NCBI GenBank assembly: GCA_002245135.1
Contig: NGBS01000317.1
Span: 26,368 to 90,367, forward strand
Direction of reading: 5' to 3'
Source of the DNA: Proteromonas lacertae
Taxonomy: Eukaryota; Sar; Bigyra; Opalinata; Proteromonadidae
Length of the DNA stretch: 64,000 bases
Part shown: positions 12,501 to 25,391 of the stretch, in pieces
Numbering within the stretch: the stretch's first letter is position 1
Layout of the letters: each line of letters starts with the position of its first letter
Made by a program: the position numbers and the translations under genes
The notes under the pieces: model-generated
Told to the model about the DNA's origin: nothing
What the model saw: only the letters and a program-made list of their open reading frames with translations
The model's database searches: none

Positions 12501-13137
12501 GATTCCTTTATTTATTGACTCATCTGCATTTATTAAATTACTAAATGTAATTATAGCTTTCATATTATGTTCAGGATAATCAGAGTAAAATAATGTTGAT
12601 TTAATATCATTTATATTTGTTTTAACATTACCACTTATCATTCCATTTGTAATATCAAATTTCAAACCATTTAGTAGTTCTTTAAGTATTAATAAATTAG
12701 GTTTTAGATAAGGAATATCAGTTATTAATGGAATATAATAATATTGATTAGGAATTAAACTAAATGAACTTAACTGAGTATAATAAAATACTTCACTCTT
12801 TTGAAAAACACTAATATCTAAAGTCATATTAATCTTTTGTTTATTTTCTAAAACGACATATATAGTTACTTTGTAATTACCCAACACTGTAGGAGAACCT
12901 TTTATACTATTACCTTCAATTTGAAGAGCAGGAGGTAAATTTGAACTGTATAATTCTAAAATATCAATTCCTGAATAAAATCTACAGTTTATATTACTGT
13001 GTATTTTTAAATGCCAATTAGAACATTCATTTTTTAAACAATTCACGAAATCCATCACTAAAGTAAATAGATAGAAGTATACATAGGAACATAAATATAA
13101 CTATCCTAAACATAACATTAAATATGTTGTATAGCAT
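9567..13137 (-). CDS. Type I membrane protein with Ig-like (putative-Ig, He_PIG-type) repeats
   Basis: A large surface protein of about 1,180 aa. The signal peptide becomes visible only after splicing: exon 1 (13083-13137, ATG at 13137 or the in-frame ATG at 13113, with MFRIVIFMFL) joins across a 25-nt intron (13058-13082) to the long exon. The ectodomain repeats the putative-Ig pattern in which a Gly-Leu/Ile-x-Phe/Leu-Asp motif precedes NGxIxG: GLNLDSKNGIISG, GLKFDITNGMISG and INFNESNGRVYGN are clear examples. Near the C-terminus is a Cys-containing sushi-like piece, then a domain resembling the SEA-like region of the giant protein at 36857-50336, one membrane helix (WWIGLIVGIVIISVIIVVYDY) and a short basic tail. 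The same motifs make it a smaller relative of that protein, but it has no protease and no PH domain. Ligands and role are unknown; adhesion or recognition is an inference. Confidence 0.82.
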
Positions 13138-13358
13138 CCTGAATCCTTCAAAAATCAATTATCAAATTTTCAACCGAAAAATCCCCTTAAAATTAAAAAA
13201 TTATTATTTTGGTTAAATTAGAAGAGTATATATTATCATTATCTACTTTCTATTGAAATTATTATGTCTTTTTTTGTTTTAAAACCAAATAAACATATTT
13301 CAGATGAAATTTATTTGTAAATTTATAAAAATAATAAAATAATAATTAGAATTTGGGT

Positions 13359-15957
13359 TTAATAACAGGGTTTTGTTAAGTCTTCTAAAGCATCTTGTAA
13401 AAAACTAACATTTGGAACATAATAAGATGCATGTGTTTTATTTCGACCTACTAAACACGTTATACAGTGTTGATTACCTGCTTTTTCTTCATGGAAATTC
13501 TCAAAATCACCATAATTTCGTTTCTTCAAATATTCACCTAAATAGTTAAATATTGGTTCATCACAAGCATCATCTCCTACTGCAAATATAAAAGCAGGAT
13601 CCATATCATTACTGATAGAATGATATTTCTTTATTATTTCTTTGATTATTAATCCTCGATTAAAACCTAATGGAGTTACACAAACTGCTCCTATTTCTCG
13701 AGATATTTCCACTCCTTGACCTTCTAAGGCTTCTTCTAGTTTGTCAACTAAACTATCAGCTTGAAATTTACCCCACTATAGTATATAAATATATATAAAT
13801 ATATATACTTCTGGATCAGTGAATTGAATATCCCATCTCAATTGATGAGGATTATTATCTATACTACTTCCATTCGTTAATAATGTATATCTCTTCATTA
13901 TTTGTAATGTTATTGATTTCCATCCACTATCATCATGACTATCATATTTCAAGTCTTCCCATTCTCTATCTCCTTCATCTAAATCACTTGGCCAACTGAT
14001 ACTATTACCACCATCAGCTACTAAACCAATACTGTGGAATTTACCAAATATACCATCCATAAATTGCTTTGTACTTCCACTAATAATGAACAACATATTA
14101 TCTTTTTCATCAGCTAAGGTTTTAATAGCTTTAATCATCTCAGTTCTATTAAATATAATATAATATAATTATACTTTGGTATTTTATTCAAAGTAAACCA
14201 AAAGTCATGTTTTACATCAGTTTCGAAGTGTTCTTTCTCTGCAATAGTTCCACCATAATCTAATAAGAATAATCTAGTTTTACTCTGATGATAACATTTC
14301 TTTAAATACACTGTAGATAATAAAGGAATATTGAATTCAGCTGGGATTAATGAATCGTTTTGTATTACTTTTGGAGTGACAAGTTTACATCGTTTTAAAT
14401 CTTTCATTACTTGAAGTGACCAATCTGATAGTGTTTTAGCTAAAATGGAGTTATAATCTCTTAGATGTTTTGCTTTTCTATCTTCATAGGATGATGTTAA
14501 AGCTTCACATAGTGTTTGTTGAATCTATTTCAATATATATAAATAAATATATACTTCATCATAATTCCAAGGATTAATTCTCAATGCACCATTTAGGAAT
14601 GAACAACTAGTAGAATATTCACTCAATATAACAACACCAGGTTCTTTATTCCTACAGAATATATACTCCATATGATGTAAATTCAACCCTTCTCTAATAA
14701 CACAATCTAAGAATATATCACTCATTAAATAATAACTAATTCTCTCCTTCAATGGTAATAATGATCCTTGACACATCTTTAAATGAACACTATCTGGGAA
14801 TTCTCTATTAATTCTTTTACATATTACTTCTATTTCTCTTACAGCGAATTCTTGTATTTGTGGCCTTACTTTTAATGATCTAGGTCTATATACAACTATG
14901 AATAAACACACTTTGCCTTGTTCCTTAGGACTTTGTTTTAAGAAATATTCAAATCCTTGTAGTAATAGAGGAATTCCAGAGTTTCTAGATAGATCTTCGA
15001 TTGATAAGATGCACTTCTTTCCTTTGGCTATTTCCTTTAATTCATCTCTCTGTTTGAGTACTTCAGGTAATTCTAAGTATTCTCTAACTCTGTGTGTATC
15101 AATTCCAGTATGTGTTTGTGTAATAACAACTTGTCTATTTTGGAATTGTAATGTTAAATTACCATCCATACTTGTACCACTTTGTAAACCTAATAATCTC
15201 ACACAACCAGCTAAGAAATGACGTGCATGAATAAAGCTGTGGAATCCTACTAGATCAGCGGATAATAATCCTCTCAATATTCTACGTCGTGATGGTAAGC
15301 ATCTTAACACTTCATAGGTTGGCCAGGCTGTATTAATATAGTGTATAATGAGAGGATGAAAGTTGGAAATATCACAGTAAGATAGATATTGATGAGGTGT
15401 ATTACAACCCTATAATAATAATAATTAATGATAATAATATATATATATACTGATTCATTAGATGATAATTCACTATCTTCATCTTCTTCTGCAACTTCAC
15501 ATATTTCTCCCAATTGACAACACTTTGGTGGAGGTATTACAAAGTCATTACCATCCATTGATAATCTTCTAACTAATCTTCTACCTTTATAATGATTATT
15601 ATTATTATTATTACCACTTGAACCAAATGTAAATACACCACCATTATTATTACTAGAAGTATGTTTTGGTGATGATTCACTCTTTGTTAAATCAAATACT
15701 CTCTTCTGTACAAATTGTTGTTGACCATTCTTCGGTGTAATAGGAGTACCACCACTACCACTACCAGGACTATTATCTTCACTTGTATTAATATATTTCC
15801 TTAATTCATAGGGTAATAATAATAATTGATAATCATCACACCATATCATCGGACTATGATCTCCATAGAGATTCTTCTTTTTACAGAATTTGACAACTTC
15901 ATCTGCAAAACATGCATTTACTTCACGATATGCTTCCCAATAATCAGGTATATGTTC

Positions 15958-15988
<31 letters not shown>

Positions 15989-17451
15989 CTTTCAGTGTCA
16001 TGAAAATCATTACTTTTACCATCAACAGTTACAGTATCATAAACAGTTAAAATGTTATGAAGAATAGGGAATAACACTTGTTTACAATAACCATAATAAT
16101 AATCTTCTTCAGTATGTGGATCTAGATAAATTGGAATACATTTAAAATCATTATATAATAACTGTTCTAATGCATTTTTACATTCATTATTGTCTTTGAT
16201 TAAATCACTTACTTTGTTTGTATCTGTTAGATTGGCACATCTTAGATTATTCACTGTACCGATGTAATACACTGTACTCACTGTATTTAGACCTTGATAG
16301 GAAGGAGCCATGAAATTCTATTAAAAGAAAATAAGTAAGAAAAAATATATAAATAATAATAATAAATAAATAAACAAAACATATTATATATACTTCTTCA
16401 TCCCATTTTACTTTCCACTGATTATTCTCATAATCAATAATAAGAGGTAATCTATAAGTAGCAATAATCAACACATCATCTTTCTTAATTAAGTCATCTT
16501 CATTCGAATTAAGTATATTCTGTAGTCTTTGTGATTCTGTTGTTTTTACTGATGAATTTGATGTGGTTGGTTTTAATACTTTTGATCTGGGAGTTGCTAC
16601 ATTTGAATCAGTAGAATAATCATTGGGAGAAAGTGGAATTGAGATTTGTTTTTCTTTTGTTACATATGTATCAATTAATAATATCAATTGATTCTATATA
16701 TAATATATATAATATAGATAATAATATACATGTTCATTCTTTGGAGTGAATTCTCTTGGTCGATCAATAAATTCATATGATTGAAAGATTCCTCCTGAAA
16801 ACTGTAAGTATCTATATTTAAATGGTGAATCTCTACTTACTACTACTGGTTTCTTTGTCTTCCAGATGGGATATAGCTCTGGAGTGGTATACATTCTTAA
16901 AGCATCGTGAGGTGTAAATGAACCTAATGCCCATAAATCTCCACATACAGATATCTATATATAATCATAATATATGGGTTTATACTGTAACTCCTGCTTC
17001 TACTGGTGCATATACTGAAAACATAACTCTTGTGTATTGTTTGGGAGTTTCTGGTTTTCTAGCACTATTGAATAAGATGACAATAATGGTTATACTCTTT
17101 AGAAATCTTAATTACAGAATGTGCTGATCCATCATCCAAATCTTCAGTCTCATCTACAGAATCATCTAAGCAGATTTTGTTATTTACAATGAAGTAATAT
17201 GCATGACGACCAGGGGGTAGTTCTTTAGCTCAGTTCGTATAAGCCATCGCCTCTAGCAATGCAAACAGCATATATACCTATTATGCAATATATCACTTGT
17301 TTTGTTCCAATTATTGAATGAACCAACTACTGATATGTTAATATCTTTCGAATCTCTATTAAAAAAATTAATTCCAAGCATACAATGGTTTATCTCGAGA
17401 ATTTGGATATAAATATCGAAAAATCACGGTTTGACCTAATACTTCAGTCAT
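13359..17451 (-). CDS. Trehalose-6-phosphate synthase / phosphatase fusion with N-terminal carbohydrate-binding modules
   Basis: The synthase part makes trehalose-6-phosphate from UDP-glucose and glucose-6-phosphate; the C-terminal part is a HAD-type phosphatase domain. I resolve 12 exons. The introns run 25-41 nt except one of 76 nt (16318-16393). Exon ends, 5' to 3' on the minus strand: 17451-17384, 17355-17278, 17252-17096, 17064-16986, 16954-16730, 16693-16394, 16317-15990, 15956-15451, 15409-14555, 14524-14175, 14145-13809, 13775-13359. Order of domains: an AMPK-type glycogen-binding module (ISVVGSFNNWNK), a second CBM20-like module (SVCGDLWALGSF, YRYLQFSGGIF, RPREFTPKNEH), a Ser/Asn-rich linker, the GT20 synthase (MIWCDDYQLLLLP, ADLVGFHSF, REGLNLHHMEY, GALRINPWN) and the phosphatase (LDYGGTI, GDDACDEPIF). 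The phosphatase motif lacks the second Asp of DxDGT, so phosphatase activity is doubtful. One +1 frame change is needed at about 17225-17230 inside the first module. About 1,230 aa. Confidence 0.93.
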
Positions 17452-17669
17452 GTTAAGCAAAAAAAAAGATTGTGAGGCTTAAATATAAAGAAAGCTCAAA
17501 TTAAGCTGTAAATTCAAGCCGACTCTCAAGCCAGAAAATTCAAAAAATTTAAATTTAGTTTTTAAACTTGTTGTTCTAAAGAGAACCTTTGAAGTAAATT
17601 AATATTTTTAAAAACATTTTTATGAATTGTGTTCATCAAAATAGCTATAATACGGCCGTGACTATTTTA

Positions 17670-18530
17670 ATGAAAAATTCACTTGAAACAAAAGACAATT
17701 CTGTATAGCTCATAGAATCATTATAATCTTATAGTACGATGAAGACATAGTAAAAGGAGCAGATATATATCCTGCACCAGTTAGAAGGTATTTTGAATCA
17801 TCCATAATATTTATAGCACAACACCTGAAAAGTTTATGTCATTTCGTATAAGCTACAAATATATTAATTCTGTCTAGATAAAATCACAAATATACCAACA
17901 TCAACAAACATCATAACTCCAAAACCAGAAGCAAAATCTGTATTATAATATTAGATGTTTATATATATTGTATTCATAGATGAAATCACAAATAACTCCG
18001 CCATTCGAAAGATTGTCACCCACCTCTGAAGAATACAAATACAATAACAACATAGGAAGAAGAACACCTGGTCGTATATTTATAGTATTATATAAAATAC
18101 AATAGCTGCTAGATCACTATGGAGCAAATTAAGTTCGGAAGATGCTAAAGAAGAAGAGAATATAATAAATGGAGATGCAAATGATCGTAGTTTTACCACA
18201 AACTGTGAAGATAGTCCACAAAAAGACAATAATCGAGTAAATGTCACTAATCACTTTAACAGTGCAGGTAATAGTGTTAATAATGGTGGTGATAATACAA
18301 GTAGTTGTAGTTGTAACACATTAAGTGGATGTGAAAGCAATGGTAACTTAAATATGAATAATCCACTGATTAAATCATATCCTCCTCCTAATCGTAAGTC
18401 ATCTTTAGATGACTATAGACTAAACAATATCAATAACAATAGAAGAAGTGGAAGTTATGATTATACTAATGAAGTGTCATTAACTCCAAATTCATCACCA
18501 ACTAATAGCAGTGTCAGTTCATCCTCTCAT

Positions 18531-18566
<36 letters not shown>

Positions 18567-21500
18567 TATGATGTTGTTAATAGTTTACCTGTTAGTCAAT
18601 CATTAGCACCACCACAGTTTACTAAATCTCCTAATACCTCACCAATGATGCATCCTTATAGTAATACACAGAGTATAATCAATAGCAGTGGTAATGGTAA
18701 TAGTATATCAATGATGGGATATACACAACAACAACAACCATCACCTTTATCATTATCATCATCAACACCAACTCTGACTAGTTCAACTACATCAACACCA
18801 GCTACACTATCACAACAACAACAACAGTATATGTATCAACCATCACCATCACCATCATCATCAACAACAACAACAACAACTTCACCACCATTAAATGCAG
18901 TTCAACAACAACATACACCAGATATGATGAACTATTGTGATTATTATTATTATAATCCAATCCCTGAAGAAGATTATTATTCCAATTACAATAATAATAA
19001 CAATAATAATAATGGTAATGGTATTGCTATGCAATATATGTATGTTCCAGCTTTACCACCTCCAACATTAGTACCAATTCAATTATTAGGAATACCTTTA
19101 CCAGCTCCATTACAACCATTACTTCCACATAATCAAATGAATTATCAACCACAACCATCGAATAATAATAATATATCATCTTCACCTTCTTCATCATCAG
19201 CATCATCATCAATATATCAATCCAACAATATATCATCAAAAGCAACTAGTATTCATAAATCACAAAGTAATATAACAACTTCATCATCATCATCAACTAC
19301 TACTACAACAACACCAATATTATATTCCAATATAGTTGCAGGTAATACTCCTAATAATCATCCAATGATTAATACATCGAATTTATTACCTGGATCATCA
19401 CCACCTACATTATCTAATAATAATAATAATAATAATCTACTAACACCTGATACTAGCAACAGTAGTAGTGGAAATGGTAATAATCATAATCATACAAACA
19501 GTGTTAGTTGTAGAAATCAACCAACATTAAAACCAATATTGAATGAAAGAAGTAATTATGGAAATAATAATAATAATAACACAAAACCAAATTCAGCTAA
19601 AGCAAAGAAAGTGAAGTTTTCCACTAAGAATTTCTCCAGTGAATTTAAAGAGTTACAGGAAGAATATGATTATAATAATGTATTAATAAAAGTAAAGTCA
19701 AAAATACAGCAATATCCTACTGATTATTTATATAAAATATATTGTGAAATTGCAGATTATTGTAAAAGAGAAAATCAATTTGAAGATGCAAAGATCTATT
19801 TTGAAACGTATATATTTTTATTTATATATATAAATAGATCTATTAAATACAATCCAAATTCCTATACAGCTTGGCTTGAGTATATAAAAATGGAAGAAGA
19901 ATTAGGTAGATATGAAGAATGTACCAACATAATAATAAGGGGTATTCAACACTGTGAAGATAATGAAAACATCCTAATAAAAGGATTAAAACTATTTGAT
20001 AGGATAAAAGACTACACCAATTTTACAAGAACTATTACAATATATTCCACAGATAGGTTCAGAGCAGTGTTGGAGGTGTATAGTCGAAGGTGGTTTAGTA
20101 GAAGCGAAATTAGGTCATTATAATAAAACCAGAAAGATTTTTACATTCTTGTTACACAATTTTAATTGGTTAAATCAAATATACAATGATTACGTTGAGT
20201 TTGAAGAAAGATTATTGAATATTGATATTGCTAATGACATAGCTACTACTGGAATAACAAAAATACCATTATATGGTCCACTATGGTTTTCAGCTATCAG
20301 AATTAAATATAAATTAGAGTATAAGATGAATAATATTGATGACTATGAATATCCTTATATTGAACTAACTAAATTACCATCCACTATGTTACTGTATGAA
20401 GAAGCACTGAGTAATATACCGAATGAATTATCATGGAAATTATACTATGAGAAAGCAAGAATGGATGAATATATATATAGATCTATACTATACAATAACC
20501 AAGAGAATAATAATAGAATATTAGAATTTAAACATTTTGAACAGTATATTATAAATATAATTAGAAAGTCATATTTAAGAAGTATTTGTTATTGTAATAG
20601 TGACTCTTTGAAATGGAAGATATTACAAGGTGGTGCAAGAACTGAAATGATATTTAATAACTATAATAATGCAATGAAACTTATATTAAGATCATTGAAT
20701 GATAGTCCATCTAAATCTAGATCTTTGATATTAATTGATCAAAGTAGAATTGAAGAGTTAAATGGCAATTCAAATGAGTGTTATAACATATTATATAAAG
20801 AAATAAAATTAACATCAAGTGAATGGAAGTTGTATTATGAATTAATTACTTTTTATATGAGAAGAAATGATAAGAAATTGGCTTTAGAAATGTGCAAAGA
20901 AGCATTATCCATACATATGGGAAGTGGAAGATTATGGAGTTTGTATATTGAACTAAATAATGAGAATATATATAAACAATTTGAATATGTTAGAAATGCT
21001 ATTAATATAGTACCTAAATCAGGTGAAGTATGGTGTGCTGCTGCTCGATTACATATGAATCCTTATAATTTGTATTTTGATCCTATTACAGCTCAAAAAT
21101 ATTTAGAATATGCTGTATTATTTACTCCTCAATGTGGCGATAGCTTTTTAGAATGCTTGAGACTGACTATGATACTTCAATTATCGACTATTTGTACTGA
21201 GGTTGAGAATTGTGAGGATAAATCGTATATCAAATCGTTAGTTAGACGTTTTAATACCAGTGGTATTGAACAACAGTGTTTGAACTCTAATCCAAATTAT
21301 GGCTCATTATGGTTTTATTTCAAAGAAGAATATTATGACTCTCCATTAAATGTCATAGAAAGTGCAAAAAGAGCATTGATTGACACATTGACTGAGAAAT
21401 GCCATGATTATATAAATGCACTTAATAGATACTTTGGATTACCTTCAAAACCACTTAAAAAGATAGATATACCGGAACAAATTGAATTATTTCCTGGATT

Positions 21501-21597
21501 ATCTTCTTTTGTTATTAAGCCTTTACCACCTTATAACAAGTTACCTCTCAAACTACAACATAAATTGTTGTTTGATAGTGATATTTTAACACCTTAA
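17670..21597 (+). CDS. HAT/TPR-repeat protein with Asn/Ser/Gln-rich N-terminal half
   Basis: HAT repeats are paired helices common in RNA-processing proteins (Clf1, Utp6, Rna14 type); which one this is I cannot say. Exons: 17670-17702, 17735-17787, 17817-17845, 17878-17939, 17980-18073, 18106-19807 and 19838-21597, with introns of 29-40 nt. All six junctions keep one frame and give a Pro/Thr-rich start (MKNSLETKDNS). Residues of about 200-620 are low complexity: Asn and Gln runs, Ser/Thr repeats, Pro. Helical repeats begin at about 19640 and run to the end, with Trp/Tyr/Glu patterns such as AWLEYIKMEEELGRYEECT, CWRCIVEGGLVEAKLGHY and WLNQIYNDYVEFEERL. A +1 change between about 20000 and 20055 is needed to join the repeats: the upstream frame stops at 20123, while the true frame is already open about 100 nt before. 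No GT-AG pair fits there. About 1,240 aa. It lies 219 bp from the TPS start, transcribed divergently. Confidence 0.8.
18530..18568 (+). repeat. AAC/CAA trinucleotide run inside HAT gene
   Basis: An uninterrupted run of AAC triplets coding for polyasparagine. Shorter AAT, CAA, TCA and ACA triplet runs continue to about 19600 and encode Asn, Gln, Ser and Thr homopolymers. They are typical slippage repeats in an AT-rich genome and have no separate function that I can see. Confidence 0.85.
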
Positions 21598-21709
21598 ACA
21601 GTATTATATCTTATATTTGAAAAGTATTTTTGATTTTTTAATTGTTTGGGGATTTTGATATGAAAAATTTTGAATAACCAATTTTATGAAAATATAAAAT
21701 TTAGTTTTA

Positions 21710-23686
21710 ATGAGTAATAACCCACCGCCTAATAATCCTTATCCAACTGTGAATAACATGCAACCAATGTGTATATATTTGAATGTTTAAATAATAAAAA
21801 TAGATCCTTATCAGTATTATACCTCACCTTACCCTCAAACTACTGTACAAGCTACATCTACAAATCCAACAGCTGCAGTTAGTCAGACACAATACACAGG
21901 AACAATCCCAGCAACTACAACAGCAACAAATTCTATGTACTCTAAGTATTATAATCTCATAATATCAAAATAAATAGTGTACAAGCTCAGCAGTATGCTG
22001 CATATAATTATCCATATCAATATTATAATTACTATTATCCACAGTATTATGCAAATATGCCACCTATGACATCCACATACACAACAGCTAGTACTACCAC
22101 TCCTGCTGCTGCATCAACTGCAACCACTACTGCATCTACACCTAATTCAACTACTAATCCATCTACAACAGCCACAACAGAAAAGAAAAAGCCAGTAGCA
22201 GCTACTAAAATAGGTAATGATGTAATTCCAACATTTTCAATGTTAAGTTACAGGCAAGAACCTACTAGAAGACCAAATTCAATCAATTTTTTCCTTGAAA
22301 ATCAATCCGTCAGAACATCATCATTTTTAACAACACCAGCACTGTATAAAATATAAATAATTGTTATTATCTCATTTAAAATAGATTTAAAGAATCACTC
22401 GATGATGAAGAAGAAAAAGAAAAAGAAAAAGGCAAAAATAAAAATGAGAATGACGATTCAAATACTGCAATAAAAAGACAAGCCAAATCACGTTTTGATG
22501 ATGCTCCAATGGAAGACCAACCACCTACTAAAGTACAAAATACAGCTAATACAAGCATCAATCCATTTGCGTCACTTAATAATAATAATAATAATGATCC
22601 ATTTTCAGCAAAACAAAATTATATACCAATGTTCAATACAACTACATTTGTTAATAATAATAATAATAATAACAAATATAATCCATTACTACAGAAAACA
22701 AAGAATTTAAAGACAGTATTAGATGATAAAAAGATGGTGGAAAGAATGAAAAGATTTCAACACAAAACAGAATCTACAATTAAAGCTCCATCATATATGA
22801 TTACCCAATCAAAAGAGGAGAAAATAGATGAAGAATTTGGTGGAATAATTGTACAAGGCACTTCACAATCATTAGAAAAAGAATATTTACGTTTGACAGG
22901 ACCGCCAGATCCGACAACCGTCAGACCGGAGGCTGTATTAAAATTAGCATTAACAAGAGTAAAAAAGTTATGGAAATTGAAAGAGAAAGAATATTTGTAT
23001 ATATGGAATCAGTTAAAGTCAATAAGACAGGATATGATGGTACAACACATTAAGAATAACTTTACTATTGACGTATATGAATGCCATGCAAGGATTGCAC
23101 TTGAAGCAGTATAATTTATATAATTAACAAAATCTTTATATATTTTATTGAATAGAATGATATAAATGAATATAATCAATGTCAAACACAACTATTTTCA
23201 CTGTATAAAGAAGGTTTTAGTGGAAATGTAAATGAATTTATAAGTTATAGAATTTTGTATTTCTTAATAATTCGTTCTACATCAGAAATGCATTCCTTAT
23301 TATCTTCACTGACGGAAGAGCAAAGAAAAAATGAATTAATTATTCATTCTTTGAAAATTAGACATTCTGTTATAAGGAACGATTATATATCATTTTTTAA
23401 ATTGTATAAGAGTGCAGAATTTCATGTACAGTGTTTATTGAAGGATTTATATAGATCTGTTCAAATTAACAGTCTTATAACGATATGTCATTGTTATAGG
23501 CCTTTAATAGGAATTGATTATATATGTAAAATAATAGGATATGAATCTTTGGATAAATGTATAGAAGATTTGAGGAAATTAGAGTGTATATTTGATGATG
23601 ATAAAAAACCAGAAAATCTAAAAACAAAGGAGTCTTTGACTAATTTATTGAAAAATAATGATAGACCTAGTAATTCTTTATTATAA
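21710..23686 (+). CDS. SAC3/GANP-family protein, LENG8/THP3-like
   Basis: SAC3-family proteins act in mRNA export and transcription-linked splicing; THP3 and LENG8 are the short branch. Exons 21710-21770, 21804-21945, 21978-22343, 22385-23108 and 23156-23686 are joined over introns of 33, 32, 41 and 47 nt. The N-terminal half is Pro/Tyr/Asn/Thr-rich, then KRQAKSRFDDAP, MVERMKRFQHK and GTSQSLEKEYLRLTGPPDP lead into the SAC3 domain: TVRPEAVLKLAL, YLYIWNQLKSIRQDM, HIKNNFTIDVYECHARIALE, and across the last intron ANDINEYNQCQTQLFSLY. The DxNEYNQCQTQL signature is diagnostic. The winged-helix part follows (INSLITICHCYRPLIGIDYI). No frame problems are seen, so this gene is a good internal control for sequence quality. 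A TGTTTGTT motif lies 5 nt after the TAA. The next gene starts 81 bp downstream on the same strand. Confidence 0.9.
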
Positions 23687-23690
23687 TCAT

Positions 23691-23698
23691 TGTTTGTT
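23691..23698 (+). terminator. TGTTTGTT motif just after the LENG8-like stop codon
   Basis: The octamer begins 5 nt after the last base of the TAA. In Blastocystis this same octamer sits a few bases downstream of the poly(A) site and directs 3' processing. Other genes in this window have only looser TTGTTT-type runs downstream, so a functional role here is a suggestion. Confidence 0.35.
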
Positions 23699-23767
23699 TA
23701 GTGATATTTTGTGAAAAATTCAAAAAAAATAGAAAGATTTGGCTTGCCAAGAAAACACAAAAAAAAA

Positions 23768-25263
23768 ATGGGTAGAAGGATTGGGAAATATGAAGTAGGG
23801 AAGACTTTAGGTGAAGGTACATTTGGAAAGTATATTTAGGTGCTTTATAAATTATAGAGTGAAATTTGCTGTTAATACAGAAACTAACGAAAGTGTAGCA
23901 ATTAAAATTCTTGAGAAAGAAAAAATTCAAAAGCAGAAAATGGGCGAACAGATAAAAAGGGAAATTTCGATTTTGAAGTTGATTAGACACAAATATATAG
24001 TAAACTTAATAGAAGTGTTAGCAAGTCCTTCTAAGATATTTATTGTCTTAGAATTAGTTACAGGTGGTGAATTATTCGATAAAATAGTTACTTTAGGTAA
24101 ATTAGATGAAGCCACAGCTAGGTATTACTTTTTACAATTAGTTGAAGGTGTAATGTACTGTCATAGTCAAGGAGTATGTCATCGAGACTTGAAACCAGAA
24201 AATTTGTTGTTAGATGATAAATTAAACCTAAAGATATCAGATTTTGGTTTATCATCCCTAACAGGTGTAAATAATTCAGAAGATAAAACACACACCAATC
24301 CATCATCTTCATCAATAGATACATCGAATGGAAATTCACAGAGTATTGAGTGTGACAACAGTGCGTCCACATCCTCTTCATCATCTACAATACTACTGCA
24401 TACTACATGTGGAACTCCTAACTATGTAGCTCCAGAAGTTCTACTTGATAAAGGATATGATGGTAAATTGGCTGATATATGGTCAATGGGTGTTATATTA
24501 TTTGTATTGTTGTCAGGCTATTTGCCATTTGATGAACCAAATATGACAGATCTGTTCAAGAAGATAAGTGTAGCAAATTACACTTTTCCTGTCTTTATGT
24601 CAGAAGATGCACAAAATTTAATCAAACACATATTAAATCCTGATCCTAGTAAAAGGTATAGTTTGAAAGATATACTCAACGATCCTTGGATGAGAAATGA
24701 AAGCGTAAAGTCGTTTCCACTTGATTTTAATGATTCTAAGGAAGGTGTAAAAATGAATAAAACACCCTCAGAATTGCAAATTAAAAATGCAATAAGTGAT
24801 ATTAATTTAGAAGAGAGTAAAACACATAAAAAACACAATTCTATTATAAAACTATCTACTTTTGAAGTAGTAAGTTTATTTGGAAATGTAGCTCTCAATA
24901 GGATGTTATTAAAAGAAAATCCACAATTTGCAAAGAATGTGTATTTTACTACTACTAATAAGCCAAATATAATTGTAGATCTATTAAATAAAACAGTTAA
25001 TGAAATGCTTAACTGTTCAATTGTTGAAATTAACTCTTTATCCTTTAAAGTATGTTTTTATTGTTATTATTATATTTTAGTATAACATTAATGTAGAAGG
25101 CACAAGATCAGTGACTATTATCTTTCAAGTTTATGAGATTTGTGATGATTTGTATTTGATTGAGTTATCTAAAGGAAAAGGGGATATATTAGAATATCAG
25201 AAAGTGTATGATACTATCAAATCGTCTTTGCTTGTGAAATTTTCCAGATATTCATGTTGTTGA
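23768..25263 (+). CDS. SNF1/CIPK-like serine/threonine kinase with C-terminal regulatory domain
   Basis: Exon 1 (23768-23829), a 28-nt intron, exon 2 (23858-25049), a 31-nt intron, exon 3 (25081-25263, TGA). All catalytic landmarks are present once spliced: the glycine loop GEGTFGK right before intron 1, [47 protein letters not shown] and [19 protein letters not shown]. An unusual Ser/Asn-rich insert of about 55 residues lies between DFG and the APE motif, in the activation segment. The tail has [18 protein letters not shown], which recalls the NAF/FISL region of plant CIPKs, and exon 3 gives [16 protein letters not shown] with [20 protein letters not shown], which is KA1-like and close to CIPK C-termini. 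Known members respond to energy or calcium status; which branch this is cannot be settled by eye. About 477 aa. It converges with the coiled-coil gene, 128 bp apart. Confidence 0.93.
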
Positions 25264-25391
25264 AAGCCAAGACAAATTAGTTTAGATGTATTAAAGGATA
25301 ATATAATCATAGTTGATTTTTTTGTATTTTGTGTGTTTTTGTATGTCATTAATATTAAATAATTAGTGAAATAAAAATATTATCTTATTTG

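Noticed and set aside
14898-15221. 107-codon plus-strand frame within the TPS gene
   Set aside because: It is antisense to the conserved GT20 synthase domain and has no support of its own.
15957-15989. (TA)n tracts as satellite, origin or centromere sequence
   Set aside because: This and nearly all similar tracts lie precisely between splice donor and acceptor of coding exons; they are intron bodies.
17200-17260. tRNA-like look of GTTCTTTAGCTCAGTTCG
   Set aside because: The segment codes, on the minus strand, for the glycogen-binding module of the TPS gene, and no acceptor or anticodon arms can be drawn.
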